Assembly: GCA_028703835.1 (NCBI GenBank)
Contig: JAQVMB010000008.1
Span: 1-58,759, forward strand
DNA: 58,759 bases
Origin: Candidatus Peribacteraceae bacterium
Lineage (GTDB): Bacteria; Patescibacteriota; Gracilibacteria; Peribacterales; Peribacteraceae
Reading direction: 5' to 3'
The notes below the pieces were generated by a model. That model was not told where the DNA came from and searched no databases. It saw nothing but the letters and a program-made list of their open reading frames with translations. Numbering within the stretch: position 1 is the stretch's first letter; the number at the start of each line of letters is the position of its first letter. Positions 31,318 through 40,760 of the stretch are shown here, in pieces. The position numbers and the translations under genes are program-made.

Positions 31318-34300
31318 TTACAGTTGTGCATCGATGCCCTCCAAGTCCAAGTTACGTTCCGTCTTGCGTATTCCTGTTCGATCACTTTCCCAACTGCCAA
31401 CGTCTGCTGCCGCAGGCGCAAGAGACTGAAGCCATGTATTACCTGACAGATAGGGTGCTGGCACGTAGTCATCGCCGAATTGGTAAGGAAGTTTCCATTC
31501 GTAGTCTAATGCTCCAATGAATCCAGCGGCATCACCCTGCGAGGATCCCACTTCGGCTTTCACGGCGTTGCGGTAGAAGCGCGTGTAAGGGGAGGCGGAA
31601 CCGACGAGTCCACCAATTTTGCTGATTCCCTTAATGACGGATCCGCTCTCCACGACAGAATCAACAATAATGCCTTTTCCCATACTGCCCACCAGACCGC
31701 CGGCAGCGGAGGCACCGTCTCTGTCTGCGCCGCCCCACACGGTTCCTTTGAAGGAGGAATGGGAAATGACGCAGGGCAGGGTGGAGCGGTTGATGCAGTA
31801 CCAGCTGCCGATCAGTCCTCCCACGCCCCGTCCCGTGGCTGCTATATCGGCTTCTGCGCGGCTGCCGATAATGGGAAGAGCATTGCTTCCCCCCACCAAT
31901 CCTCCCACGAATGATCCATTTGCGGAGTGACCGAGAGTGATGGTGCCACGGAACAACGAACGGATGAGGCCTACTTTATTTTCTTGCATGCCGTCATCGA
32001 GCGGATTGATGAGATTGAGAGACTGTGCATTATTGCCGATGATTCCACCAACATATTTTTGGCCTCCCTGTACACCCGCCGAACCGAGTTGGGCAGTGGA
32101 GAGCGAATCTTCGATGCGGATAGGCCCCTCCGAAAAGCCCACCAGTCCCCCTGCCTCCTGCTGTTCGATACTGATGAGCGTGTTGCGGACCGAGCAATTG
32201 CTGATGTGCAACATTTTCCATTGCGTATGGCCGATCAGTCCTCCCACGGCTTTCATGCCCCATATTTGTCCGTCGATGACGTGGACGTTTTCCATGAGAA
32301 GGCCGGCTCCTGCTACTTCCGTATCTCCAATGACGCCTCCCACAGCGGTTTTACCGCGTATCGTGGGATTGCGAAGAATCAAGTTTCTGATGCTCCAGAG
32401 AGGAGAGAGACCCGGAAAAGAATATCCGTTGTGGCCGCGATGGAAGAGTCCCACTTTCGAATCGAGGCTGTCCACGACGGTCGGGTTGCGAATTTCGTAC
32501 CCGTTTCCATCCAAAGAACCACCGAGGTCGATGGGGGACATGTTGGAAATCGCGATGAAATCCAAGTTGGCGATGAGGCGGAATTGGTCGCGCCCGCAGT
32601 GAAGTTTCTCGTCTTTCGTCAAATTGTCAAAATCTGCACAATACGCGGGGAAGCCCGCGTCTGGAACATACATATTCGAGAGGCCTCCTCGGGATTGTCT
32701 TTGGATGAACTTGTAGGCGTTTTCCGCGGCGTTACGAAGTTGGTCGGGAGTACAGACAAGGAAGGGATCTCCTTCGGTTCCCTGTCCTCCTGCAAATGAG
32801 CCGGAGGAGGTCAGAGCCGGGTCGTCGCAGCGAGGATCATTTGCTTTCGGAGGAGGGAGCGTTTCTCCGGGGAGCGGGAACGGACCAGCGGGAGAGTAAT
32901 CCGCAATGCCTGGAATCAAGTGCGTCGTTCCTTGATGCTGTTTCTGGAGCTTGGGATTGGTCACGGTAATGTTCAAGACCTCATCGTAATGCGCATCGCC
33001 CCACACGGAGAAGAAGTGGGGGAAACCCTGTTGTCCCCAGCCGATGCCCTTGTCGGTTCTGGTGCTCTGTATGTTCACTTGGAGCTCCTTCAAATCATCT
33101 GAAGTCATCCCGCGGACGAAATATCCTTCATAAATGTTCGAGGGGGCAAGATAAGAATTCTTTTCCGGCCATATTTCTTTATAGATTCCCGGATCAAAGT
33201 CCAAGAGAGCAGGAGAAACTACGGGGGCTTGGATATGCAACGTCACTTGTTTTTCAATGGCTTGGTCTTCGCCGTTTCCCCGGTAGACCGAACGGTACGC
33301 GAGGGGGATGGTCGTGTCCGGGAAGAGGGCTTTCTCTTGCCACTCGTTGCCCGTGACGATGGGGATGGGGAGGAGAGAGCCTCGCTTGGTCCAAGCTTCT
33401 TTGTCATCTGCTTTCATTGCCTGCAAGACACTCGTCATCGTGCTGTTCTCGCTCGTCCATTCTGTCAGTGGCCCCATAGCGTTGGTGAAGTCATGGTGGC
33501 GGATTGGTGCCCAGTAATCTCCTCCTTGGATGGGGTCGAATATGTTCAGTTCCGGGAAGACATTGATTATGAAGGGTTTCAAGGGAGTGTAGTCGCGTGC
33601 AACAGAGAAAACACCGTTTGTGTCTGCTTCAATGGGTTCCGGAAAATTGGTTGCGGTTTGGTATCCTTGAGGCGGCGCCGTTTCGGCGCTGAAACGAATG
33701 CCAAGCAGCGGATACTTGGGAACCGTCACGGAAATTTGTGCTTTCAATCCCCGCCCGTAGAGAGATGTAATCGTTGCGCTGAAGCCCGGTTTTTCATTCA
33801 TCGGAAGCACGAAGGGGCTTGCCCATATACCGAGACCATTGTTTGCAATCATCTTTGGATTATCGATGGAGAGCGACGCTTCCGATGACAAATTGCAGAT
33901 GCGACCGTTCGATTCGTGACCGATGATGAAAAGTCCCGTGGACGAGTCCTTGGAGGCACCCTGCCAAATCATGAATTGAGGTGCCGGCCTGAGGTCGGGG
34001 AGTTTGTACGTGCATCGGTTGTTTCCCCAACTACTGCTCGGAATTCCCGTGATTTCGATGTACTCCAATTGGTCCGTTTGCCCGGTTTGCGTATCGAAGG
34101 GAACGATGCGGATGGGGGTGGTCTTGGTCTGGCCGTTGAGACGGGCGGAAACGGTGTATGTCTGAGCATTGCCGTTCGCTGTCAGGCTTTGCCTGCTCGG
34201 ATAGACGATGCCCTGCTCATCGATAGGCAGGCGGACAGGATCACTCGTTTGCCAAGTGACATCGGCAGGTGGAATGACAGTGAAAGAATTGCCTTCGTCA

Positions 34301-37300
34301 TATCGGCGGAGGACGAAGAGTGCGCGGCTCTGGAAGTTGAGGAGGGGTTTTTTTGTCATCAGCTCCACCCGGTCGAAGTTTTCCGTGACCGTAAAGGGCA
34401 GCACAGAGGTGAAGGTTTCATCCTTCCCTTGTCCACGGAAGGGAACGGTAGCCTGTACCGTGTAGGTGCCGGGAGTGAGAGAAGCCGTTTGAATCTTCGT
34501 CTCCTTGCTATCCTGCAATTGCAGCGTGAGATCGTTGCTCAGAGAAGTCCACGTTGCTCGCGCGGGGCGGTCCACACTCTCCCCTTGCACATTGATGAGG
34601 GATTGGAGGGTGAGCGTTTGTCCCCGGAAGACGGATTTTCCGAGCGGATTCAGGATGCAGGAGGGGCCGTTCTCTTCCCTTCCCAGACACGTGCCCGGCT
34701 CAGCTTTCTGAACTTCAATGACGGCGGAGACGGCATGGCCGTCGACCGTGGCGGTAACGGTGTATCGTTTGCCGCCGTAGGCATCCACGGTGCTGAAGAA
34801 GCCGTGGAGTGGGGGGATAAGGGAAAATTCAGAGGGGATATCCGTGGTCCAGGAGGCTTCAGGAGTGTAATCCACCACAAAATCCGTCGTTTCATTCCGG
34901 AAAGTTTCCACAAGTTGGAAAGAGAATCCCGCTTTTCCCCATGTGGCCTTGAAAGGTTTTTCCGCGGATCCATTTTCTTCCTCTGGATCTGTGCCGGGCT
35001 TGATCATGCTCAAGCCCTCGGACACGAATTCGTCGGGTGTAGCTGCCTTTCGGATCGCGAGATTGAACGAAGCATCAAATTCTTCGTAGTGTCCTATGAT
35101 GCGAAGTCTCTGCAAATTCTTCAAAGATTCTGCGTTGGCGGTGAGTGTCACCTGCCCATTGGGAGCGATGGGGAGAAGGAGATCATCCTGTGTAGTCCAA
35201 AATGCATCCATTGTCACGTTTTTCGTCGTTCCGTCCTTTGCGAGGAGTACGGCATGGAACATTGTTGTTTCTCCCGGGAACAGGCCCGCTTTATCTGGTT
35301 GGATAATCAAGCGATCTGAAGGGGACACGTCCTCATCGGGTTTCCATCCTTCGCTCGCTCGTGGATTGTCCGAGGGAATTCTCCGGCGTTGGTCATCCGT
35401 CATGCCGTCGAGGCTGTGCAGGTACTCCGCAAGTTGTTGGAAATCGAGTACGCGTCCTTTGCGCACTTTCTTCTCCAGAGCTGGTACTTTGCGCGCAGCA
35501 TTCTCCAGCACGTCCTCAATCAGCCAGGAATCATAGTACCAGTTATGCTGCTTGAAGTAGCCGATGACAAGAGCCGCTGCGGCCGACACTTGCGGTGCAG
35601 CGACGGAGGTTCCATCCGTGCCTGCCACGGCATTTCCGAGTCCATAGGAAGCGATGTTCGTGGCGGGGGCCAGGAGTTCCACCGCATCGCCATAGTTCGA
35701 GAAACGGTACAGGCGATCCGCCCCGGTTTCCAATCCTCCCACGGTCACTGCACCTTGGAAGTACCGCCCCCAGCAGGCCGGAGCGACGGTATTTCCGTAC
35801 ACGGCAGGTCGATCATCCGATGGCCAGATAAGGCGGCCCGGAATGTTCTGGCCGTTTTCGTCTACCTTGATTCCGTTCCCTGCGGAGAAGACAAAGAACA
35901 CGTTGTTTTCCAGTGCTTTGTAGATGGCGTGCCCTATGACCGGATTACAGAGATCCCTGTCGTACTCGGCCATGCTTATGTTAATGACGTCCGCGCCGGC
36001 GTTGACGGCGTGCTTGATGGCTTCGAAGAGATCGGATGTCCGAAGCTTTTGCATGTCTGTGGCATTGCGGGCGATTTTGATGGGGAGGAGGACCGCGTTC
36101 ACGCTCGCCAAGCCCTGTACCTTCGATCCTTGACCCATCGTGATCAAGCTTCCCACAGCAGTGCCGTGTCCAACGGCGTCCTGCGGATCGTCGGGAGCTT
36201 CGTCCGTCGGGCAATCTTCTTTTTTGGCTTTGTGGCAGAACTGAGCAGCTGTCCTGTTGGAGCCTTCCAGATTGGGAGATAGTTCGGGGGTTGCGGGATT
36301 GTTCAGGTCGAATCCCGTATCGATGGTCGCCACGACTACCTTGCCCTTACGGTCACTTGCGAGGGCATTCTGGAAGAATGATCGTGCCTGGGTGTAATGC
36401 GTTGCATCCAGGTAGGCGAAGCTGGGGGCGACCGAGGAAGAAGAAACGGCCTCGGAGCGCACATCTTCCTCGCCCGGCACCGTGATGCCGATAATGCAGG
36501 AATCTTCCTTCACATGTTTCCAGAGATCGTCGTAGGGCGTATTGAAGTTCAGGTGCAGGTCGTACACCGCGTCTTCCATCATCGTTGCCTTGGAAGGGGC
36601 AGGCGGAGGTGCAGGGAGGTAGCCGTCAAAGAACATATTCTGCCCGTCTTTCATGCGCGTCCTCCTGCAGCGATCGTCAACTGTGATGAGGAGGGGGAGG
36701 GAGCCTGGCACGATCTTCTTCGCAGTCGCTGTAGCGGGAGGGGGAGGGGGTGAGTCATCAGATTGACCTGTAGCATCTGCGATAAGAGAAGCTGTCCAAT
36801 CTTTTAAGCCATTCCAGAGACGTCCGAGAGCCAAGGGAGAGGTTGTTTGCAACTGTTCGTCGGGAATGGCGAGCGGCTGCTTGGCGAAGGGGGAAACTTG
36901 CGTGTCCGCTCCCGCTTCCATCGTGCAGAGGGAGGAGCAGCCGTCATCGTTCGTCGCGTTGCCATCGTCACACTCCTCTTCCGCTTGTACATATCCGTCG
37001 CCGCAGGCTGCCGCTCCGCACTTGTTGGTGCACGTATCCGTATTCACGGTGTTGCCATCGTCGCAATCTTCCCCTGCATCCACGACGCCGTTGCCGCAGG
37101 AAATGACGGAGAGGAGGTGGGCAGGCGAAGCGAGGACCGTGCCGCTGGCCGTGGGAGAGCTCGTCACAATCGATGCGCCGTACGTGCCATTGCGGACGAT
37201 GGAGGAGGTCCTCAGGCTCAAGAGAATGGTTTTTGTCCCTCCTCCTGGAAGATCACCCACTGCACAGGTGGCAGCGGGGGAGCCAACGATGGGGGAGCAG

Positions 37301-39924
37301 GATGTGTCCGAGAAATCAGGCAGGAAGGTATCGTTCGCATCCAGCGGCAGCGTGAGGGAGAGGGCTTTGGCGGTCCCTGCCCCGCGGTTTTCCACCGTCG
37401 TTTTCAGCTGAGCGGTCCCTCCGACAAATACTTGATCCGTTCCGGTGATCGACACGGCGAGGAGGCTCTCCTTCTCACAGCGAGAGGTGCAGCTGTCGCC
37501 ATTCGTCGCGTTGCCATCGTCACACTCCTCTCCCGTTCCCACGAACCCGTCTCCGCACATTGCCTTCTTGCACGTGTTGATGCAGGTGTCTGTATCGATC
37601 CTGTTCCCATCGTCACATTCTTCCCCCTGCTGCACGAGACCGTCTCCGCATACTGCTGTCTTGCAGCCATTCGAGCAGCCGTCCCCGTTCGTCGCATTCC
37701 CATCGTCACATTCTTCCCCTTTCTCCTTGATCCCATTGCCGCACAAGACGGTCTGACATTCGCTGGAACAGCCATCTCCATCCACGAGGTTCCCGTCATC
37801 GCAGCCTTCTCCGGCTTCCGTGAGGCCATTCCCGCAGACCGGGTTCCTGCACTCGTTGCTGCAAGCATCGCTCGCGACTCTATTCCCATCGTCACATTCT
37901 TCCCCGCTCTGCGTGAATCCGTCGCCGCACATGGCTTTCTTGCATGCATTCGAGCAGGTGTCGCCATTCTCGGCATTTCCGTCATCACATTCTTCGGTGC
38001 CTTGCATGATGCCGTCGCCGCACCTGGCTATCTTGCAGGCATTCGAGCAGGTGTCATCATTCGTGTTGTTCCCATCATCGCATTCCTCGTCCTGTTGCAC
38101 GATGGCATCCCCGCAGCGGGGGAGTCCGCAGGCATTCGTGCATCCGTCTGCATTCTCCATATTGCCGTCGTCGCAGGCTTCGCCGGGTTGAACGATGTTG
38201 TCGCCGCACATCGCCTTTTTGCATGCGTTCGTGCAGGTATCTTCGTTTTGGGTATTCCCATCGTCACATTCTTCCCCGCTCTGCGTGAATCCGTCGCCGC
38301 ACATGGCTTTCTTGCATGCATTCGAGCAGGTGTCGCCATTCTCGGCATTTCCGTCATCACATTCTTCGGTGCCTTGCATGATGCCGTCGCCGCATTTCGT
38401 GATCTTGCATGTAGTCGAGCAGCTGTCAGTTGCCACATCATTTCCATCATCACATTCTTCCCCGTTTTGCGTGAACCCGTCGCCGCAACGGGCTGACTTG
38501 CACATATTTGTGCATGCATCGTCGTTCTCGAAATTCTTGTCATCGCACTCTTCCATTCCTTCTTTCACGCCGTCGCCGCAGCGGATGGTCTTGCAGGATG
38601 CCGAGCAGGTCGTAGAGGAAAGGTTTCCTTCATCACATTCTTCTTCGTTCTGCATGAATCCGTCACCACATACTGCAATTTTGCAGGCATTGGTGCAGGT
38701 GTCTCTGTTCTCGACATTCCCGTCATCGCATTCCTCGGCTCCCTGGCGGAGGCCGTCGCCGCACCTGGGCAGCTTGCAGGAAGCGGTGCAGGCATCGCCG
38801 TTTCCGCCATCGCATTCTTCTCCGCTTTGTACAAAGCCGTCTCCGCAGGAGGCATTTCTGCAGGAAGCGGTACAGTCGTCCGTGTCATTCTTGTTTCCGT
38901 CATCGCACTCTTCTCCGTTCTGCAAGAATCCGTCGCCGCACGTGGCGTTCTTGCATGCGCTCGTGCACGCATCGCCATCCTCGGCATTTCCGTCGTCGCA
39001 CTCTTCTCCGCTCTGTACGAATCCATCGCCGCAGACCCCCTTCTTGCAAGAGGTGGTGCAGCCGTCCTCATTGACGGTGTTTTTGTCATCACATTCCTCC
39101 GCTCCCTGACGAATCCCGTCGCCGCAGGCAGGCAGTGAACACAGGTTCGTACAGCCGTCCTCGTCCGCCTGGTTTCCGTCGTCGCATTCCTCGGCACCCT
39201 GCTTCATCCCGTTTCCGCAAACTGCGTTCTTGCACGTATTGGAGCAGATATCGTCATTGACCGCATTCCCGTCATCACATTCCTCTTCGGCATCTATGGT
39301 TCCATTCCCGCAGGCAATGGCGGGTTGAGCGGCGCAGAAGGCGGGGAACAGAAGCAGATCCACGTTGTCCCGGAGGGAGGGATCCGCCGTCAGGCCCGTC
39401 GCGTATCCCCACAGCATAAGGGAAACAGGGCAGCTGTCGCTATCTTCCACAACCAACAGAAAAGGAATGGTGATTTCTTCCTTTTCAGCCATTTCGGGGA
39501 GTTGGCACGAGAGGGCGTTCTCATACCCTTGGGGTTGGGTACACGATGGAAGGAGTGGGAGGATGGACAATCCCTTCCCCTTGCTCCCGTAGAGAATGAG
39601 GGTGACTTTTTCCGCGGGGTTCGGTCCTCTGTTGCTTACCGTGACGGAGAGTATGGAACCAGTATTGACCGTCACGCTTCCCAGAGGCGCAAAATGAATG
39701 TTTAAGTCTGCCTCCTTTTTGCATTTCGTGGAGCAGCCGTCCCCGTTTGTTTGATTCCCGTCATCACACTGTTCCTGGGCTTCGACTGTTCGGTTCCCGC
39801 AAATGCCAGCCGAAGATGCTGCAAAAGAATCCGCCGTCGGCTGCGCGGCGAAAGCGAAAAGAAAGGAGACAGTGCTTATCAGAAGAAGCGGAGCAGCGGG
39901 AAGCTGCAGAGGAAAAAGACGCAT
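31318..39924 (-). CDS. Giant secreted protein: Cys-rich repeats, subtilase, beta-helix (2868 residues)
   Basis: A signal peptide (MRLFPLQLPAAPLLLISTV..., about residues 1-30) is followed by a region with 23 copies of a Cys-rich DUF4215-like repeat of about 31 residues (pattern CGDGxxQxGEECDDGNxxNxDxCxxxC). Copy 1 is at about 41, copies 2-21 at about 205-820 and copies 22-23 at about 940-1005. DUF11/CARDB-like domains sit at about 72-200 and 820-940. A Pro-rich linker leads to an S8 subtilisin domain with the complete triad: Asp in VVATIDTGFD (~1200), His in VGHGTAVGS (~1253) and Ser in GTDGTSVAAPQVS (~1439). Several Ig-like domains follow. The last ~370 residues contain GLUG-type repeats (VGGVIGD, VGGLIGH, AGGLVGF, VGGIIGN). 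There is no LPXTG motif or C-terminal membrane anchor. The repeats are Asp/Glu-rich and probably bind Ca2+. A role as a surface protease/adhesin is inferred. The nearby DsbA-like protein could oxidise its many cysteines. Confidence 0.88.
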   Translation of the reverse strand: MRLFPLQLPAAPLLLISTVSFLFAFAAQPTADSFAASSAGICGNRTVEAQEQCDDGNQTNGDGCSTKCKKEADLNIHFAPLGSVTVNTGSILSVTVSNRGPNPAEKVTLILYGSKGKGLSILPLLPSCTQPQGYENALSCQLPEMAEKEEITIPFLLVVEDSDSCPVSLMLWGYATGLTADPSLRDNVDLLLFPAFCAAQPAIACGNGTIDAEEECDDGNAVNDDICSNTCKNAVCGNGMKQGAEECDDGNQADEDGCTNLCSLPACGDGIRQGAEECDDKNTVNEDGCTTSCKKGVCGDGFVQSGEECDDGNAEDGDACTSACKNATCGDGFLQNGEECDDGNKNDTDDCTASCRNASCGDGFVQSGEECDGGNGDACTASCKLPRCGDGLRQGAEECDDGNVENRDTCTNACKIAVCGDGFMQNEEECDEGNLSSTTCSASCKTIRCGDGVKEGMEECDDKNFENDDACTNMCKSARCGDGFTQNGEECDDGNDVATDSCSTTCKITKCGDGIMQGTEECDDGNAENGDTCSNACKKAMCGDGFTQSGEECDDGNTQNEDTCTNACKKAMCGDNIVQPGEACDDGNMENADGCTNACGLPRCGDAIVQQDEECDDGNNTNDDTCSNACKIARCGDGIMQGTEECDDGNAENGDTCSNACKKAMCGDGFTQSGEECDDGNRVASDACSNECRNPVCGNGLTEAGEGCDDGNLVDGDGCSSECQTVLCGNGIKEKGEECDDGNATNGDGCSNGCKTAVCGDGLVQQGEECDDGNRIDTDTCINTCKKAMCGDGFVGTGEECDDGNATNGDSCTSRCEKESLLAVSITGTDQVFVGGTAQLKTTVENRGAGTAKALSLTLPLDANDTFLPDFSDTSCSPIVGSPAATCAVGDLPGGGTKTILLSLRTSSIVRNGTYGASIVTSSPTASGTVLASPAHLLSVISCGNGVVDAGEDCDDGNTVNTDTCTNKCGAAACGDGYVQAEEECDDGNATNDDGCSSLCTMEAGADTQVSPFAKQPLAIPDEQLQTTSPLALGRLWNGLKDWTASLIADATGQSDDSPPPPPATATAKKIVPGSLPLLITVDDRCRRTRMKDGQNMFFDGYLPAPPPAPSKATMMEDAVYDLHLNFNTPYDDLWKHVKEDSCIIGITVPGEEDVRSEAVSSSSVAPSFAYLDATHYTQARSFFQNALASDRKGKVVVATIDTGFDLNNPATPELSPNLEGSNRTAAQFCHKAKKEDCPTDEAPDDPQDAVGHGTAVGSLITMGQGSKVQGLASVNAVLLPIKIARNATDMQKLRTSDLFEAIKHAVNAGADVINISMAEYDRDLCNPVIGHAIYKALENNVFFVFSAGNGIKVDENGQNIPGRLIWPSDDRPAVYGNTVAPACWGRYFQGAVTVGGLETGADRLYRFSNYGDAVELLAPATNIASYGLGNAVAGTDGTSVAAPQVSAAAALVIGYFKQHNWYYDSWLIEDVLENAARKVPALEKKVRKGRVLDFQQLAEYLHSLDGMTDDQRRRIPSDNPRASEGWKPDEDVSPSDRLIIQPDKAGLFPGETTMFHAVLLAKDGTTKNVTMDAFWTTQDDLLLPIAPNGQVTLTANAESLKNLQRLRIIGHYEEFDASFNLAIRKAATPDEFVSEGLSMIKPGTDPEEENGSAEKPFKATWGKAGFSFQLVETFRNETTDFVVDYTPEASWTTDIPSEFSLIPPLHGFFSTVDAYGGKRYTVTATVDGHAVSAVIEVQKAEPGTCLGREENGPSCILNPLGKSVFRGQTLTLQSLINVQGESVDRPARATWTSLSNDLTLQLQDSKETKIQTASLTPGTYTVQATVPFRGQGKDETFTSVLPFTVTENFDRVELMTKKPLLNFQSRALFVLRRYDEGNSFTVIPPADVTWQTSDPVRLPIDEQGIVYPSRQSLTANGNAQTYTVSARLNGQTKTTPIRIVPFDTQTGQTDQLEYIEITGIPSSSWGNNRCTYKLPDLRPAPQFMIWQGASKDSSTGLFIIGHESNGRICNLSSEASLSIDNPKMIANNGLGIWASPFVLPMNEKPGFSATITSLYGRGLKAQISVTVPKYPLLGIRFSAETAPPQGYQTATNFPEPIEADTNGVFSVARDYTPLKPFIINVFPELNIFDPIQGGDYWAPIRHHDFTNAMGPLTEWTSENSTMTSVLQAMKADDKEAWTKRGSLLPIPIVTGNEWQEKALFPDTTIPLAYRSVYRGNGEDQAIEKQVTLHIQAPVVSPALLDFDPGIYKEIWPEKNSYLAPSNIYEGYFVRGMTSDDLKELQVNIQSTRTDKGIGWGQQGFPHFFSVWGDAHYDEVLNITVTNPKLQKQHQGTTHLIPGIADYSPAGPFPLPGETLPPPKANDPRCDDPALTSSGSFAGGQGTEGDPFLVCTPDQLRNAAENAYKFIQRQSRGGLSNMYVPDAGFPAYCADFDNLTKDEKLHCGRDQFRLIANLDFIAISNMSPIDLGGSLDGNGYEIRNPTVVDSLDSKVGLFHRGHNGYSFPGLSPLWSIRNLILRNPTIRGKTAVGGVIGDTEVAGAGLLMENVHVIDGQIWGMKAVGGLIGHTQWKMLHISNCSVRNTLISIEQQEAGGLVGFSEGPIRIEDSLSTAQLGSAGVQGGQKYVGGIIGNNAQSLNLINPLDDGMQENKVGLIRSLFRGTITLGHSANGSFVGGLVGGSNALPIIGSRAEADIAATGRGVGGLIGSWYCINRSTLPCVISHSSFKGTVWGGADRDGASAAGGLVGSMGKGIIVDSVVESGSVIKGISKIGGLVGSASPYTRFYRNAVKAEVGSSQGDAAGFIGALDYEWKLPYQFGDDYVPAPYLSGNTWLQSLAPAAADVGSWESDRTGIRKTERNLDLEGIDAQL
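37881..38022 (-). repeat. Recent internal duplication, copy A
   Basis: About 142 bp are, by eye, identical to 38253-38394, offset by 372 bp (four 31-codon repeats). This indicates recent unequal recombination among the Cys-rich repeats. Confidence 0.8.
38253..38394 (-). repeat. Recent internal duplication, copy B
   Basis: This is the partner of 37881-38022. Repeat units further away are clearly diverged, so this exact identity is recent or maintained by gene conversion. Confidence 0.8.
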
Positions 39925-40017
39925 ATTATGCTTATTGTCGCAACATATTGGCGAAGCGGCAATTTCCTGTTTTCATTTACTCTTGATGCAGGCTGTTTCT
40001 GTGTTCTATCCTTGTCA

Positions 40018-40599
40018 TCAGGAAACCAGTTGTCTGATGGCAGCCATTTTCTGCAGCTTCTCCCATGTCTGTATTTTCCCCGTTTCCAGCATTTTCAGCA
40101 GCGCCTGCGCGGCCAGGACCGTATCGGCCAACGCGCGGTGGCGTTTTTCGGGGACAGACAGGTTGAATTTGCGCGCGATGACGTCGAGGTTGTGCCGGAA
40201 TTCGTGCGGGAAGAGGGTGCGGGAGAGCTGCATGGTGCAGAGGATTTCCGGCAGGTCCGTGTAGCCCCAGCAGTATTCCTTCTCCACCGTCAGGAAGCCG
40301 GCGTCGAAAGCGGCGTTGTGGGCGACCAGCACCGAATCCTGTGCGAACATGAGGAACTGCGGCAGCACGGCGTCGATGGTGGGGGCGTCCTTCACGTCTC
40401 CGTCGGCGATCTTGTTGATCCGCTGCGCCTCGAAGGGGATGTCCCGCTCCGGGTTCACGAACGACACGAAGGCCGTTTCCTCCAGGATCTTCCCGTTCTC
40501 CACGCGTACGCCTGCGATCTCGATGATGCGGTGCCCCTTGCGCGGGTCGAGACCCGTCGTTTCCAAATCGAAGACGGTGAGGGAGGGGATCGGAGCCAT
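40018..40599 (-). CDS. DnaQ-like 3'-5' exonuclease
   Basis: The 193-residue DEDDh exonuclease domain has VFDLETTGLD (Exo I), VAHNAAFDAGFL (Exo II) and HRALADTVLAAQALL (Exo III, HxxxxxD). It could be the DNA polymerase III epsilon proofreader or a stand-alone RNase T/exonuclease; no polymerase gene is nearby. ATG 40599 is used because TATAGT (40614-40609) lies 9 nt upstream. The longer in-frame start reads through the -10. The last ten codons occur again at 31215-31244. Confidence 0.9.
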   Translation of the reverse strand: MAPIPSLTVFDLETTGLDPRKGHRIIEIAGVRVENGKILEETAFVSFVNPERDIPFEAQRINKIADGDVKDAPTIDAVLPQFLMFAQDSVLVAHNAAFDAGFLTVEKEYCWGYTDLPEILCTMQLSRTLFPHEFRHNLDVIARKFNLSVPEKRHRALADTVLAAQALLKMLETGKIQTWEKLQKMAAIRQLVS

Positions 40600-40662
40600 G
40601 AGGCGGCAACTATACTCCCGGCGAGGGTTCTTTCGAGACAGTTTCCTTTCCATTTTGGGACG

Positions 40663-40760
40663 GGGAGTACGGGAGTACAGGAATACTGGAGTACGGGAGT
40701 ATGAGTATGTACTTTAACTTTCCTCGTATTCCCGTATTCCAGTATTCTCGTATTCTTCGT
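40663..40760. repeat. GTACGGGA/TATTCCCG palindromic repeat array before nth
   Basis: Left units GGGGAGTACGGGAGTAC (40663-40700) are mirrored by right units CGTATTCCCGTATTCCAG (40724-40760). The right half contains several TATTCY hexamers that may serve as the nth -10. Confidence 0.75.

Noticed and set aside
31215-31472. Minus-strand ORF ending TMASIRQLVA
   Set aside because: Its upstream part is antisense or overlapping the giant gene's end; only the last ten codons are meaningful, as a copy of the dnaQ-like tail.
36847-38496. Long forward open frame (549 codons) with repeated VAILGISVITFF-like stretches
   Set aside because: It is the antisense shadow of the Cys-rich repeats; the repeat periodicity comes from the minus-strand gene.
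37000-39300. Regularly spaced similar sequences resembling a CRISPR array
   Set aside because: The period is about 93 nt (31 codons), there are no unique spacers between exact repeats, and the pattern is explained by Cys-rich protein repeats in one open frame.
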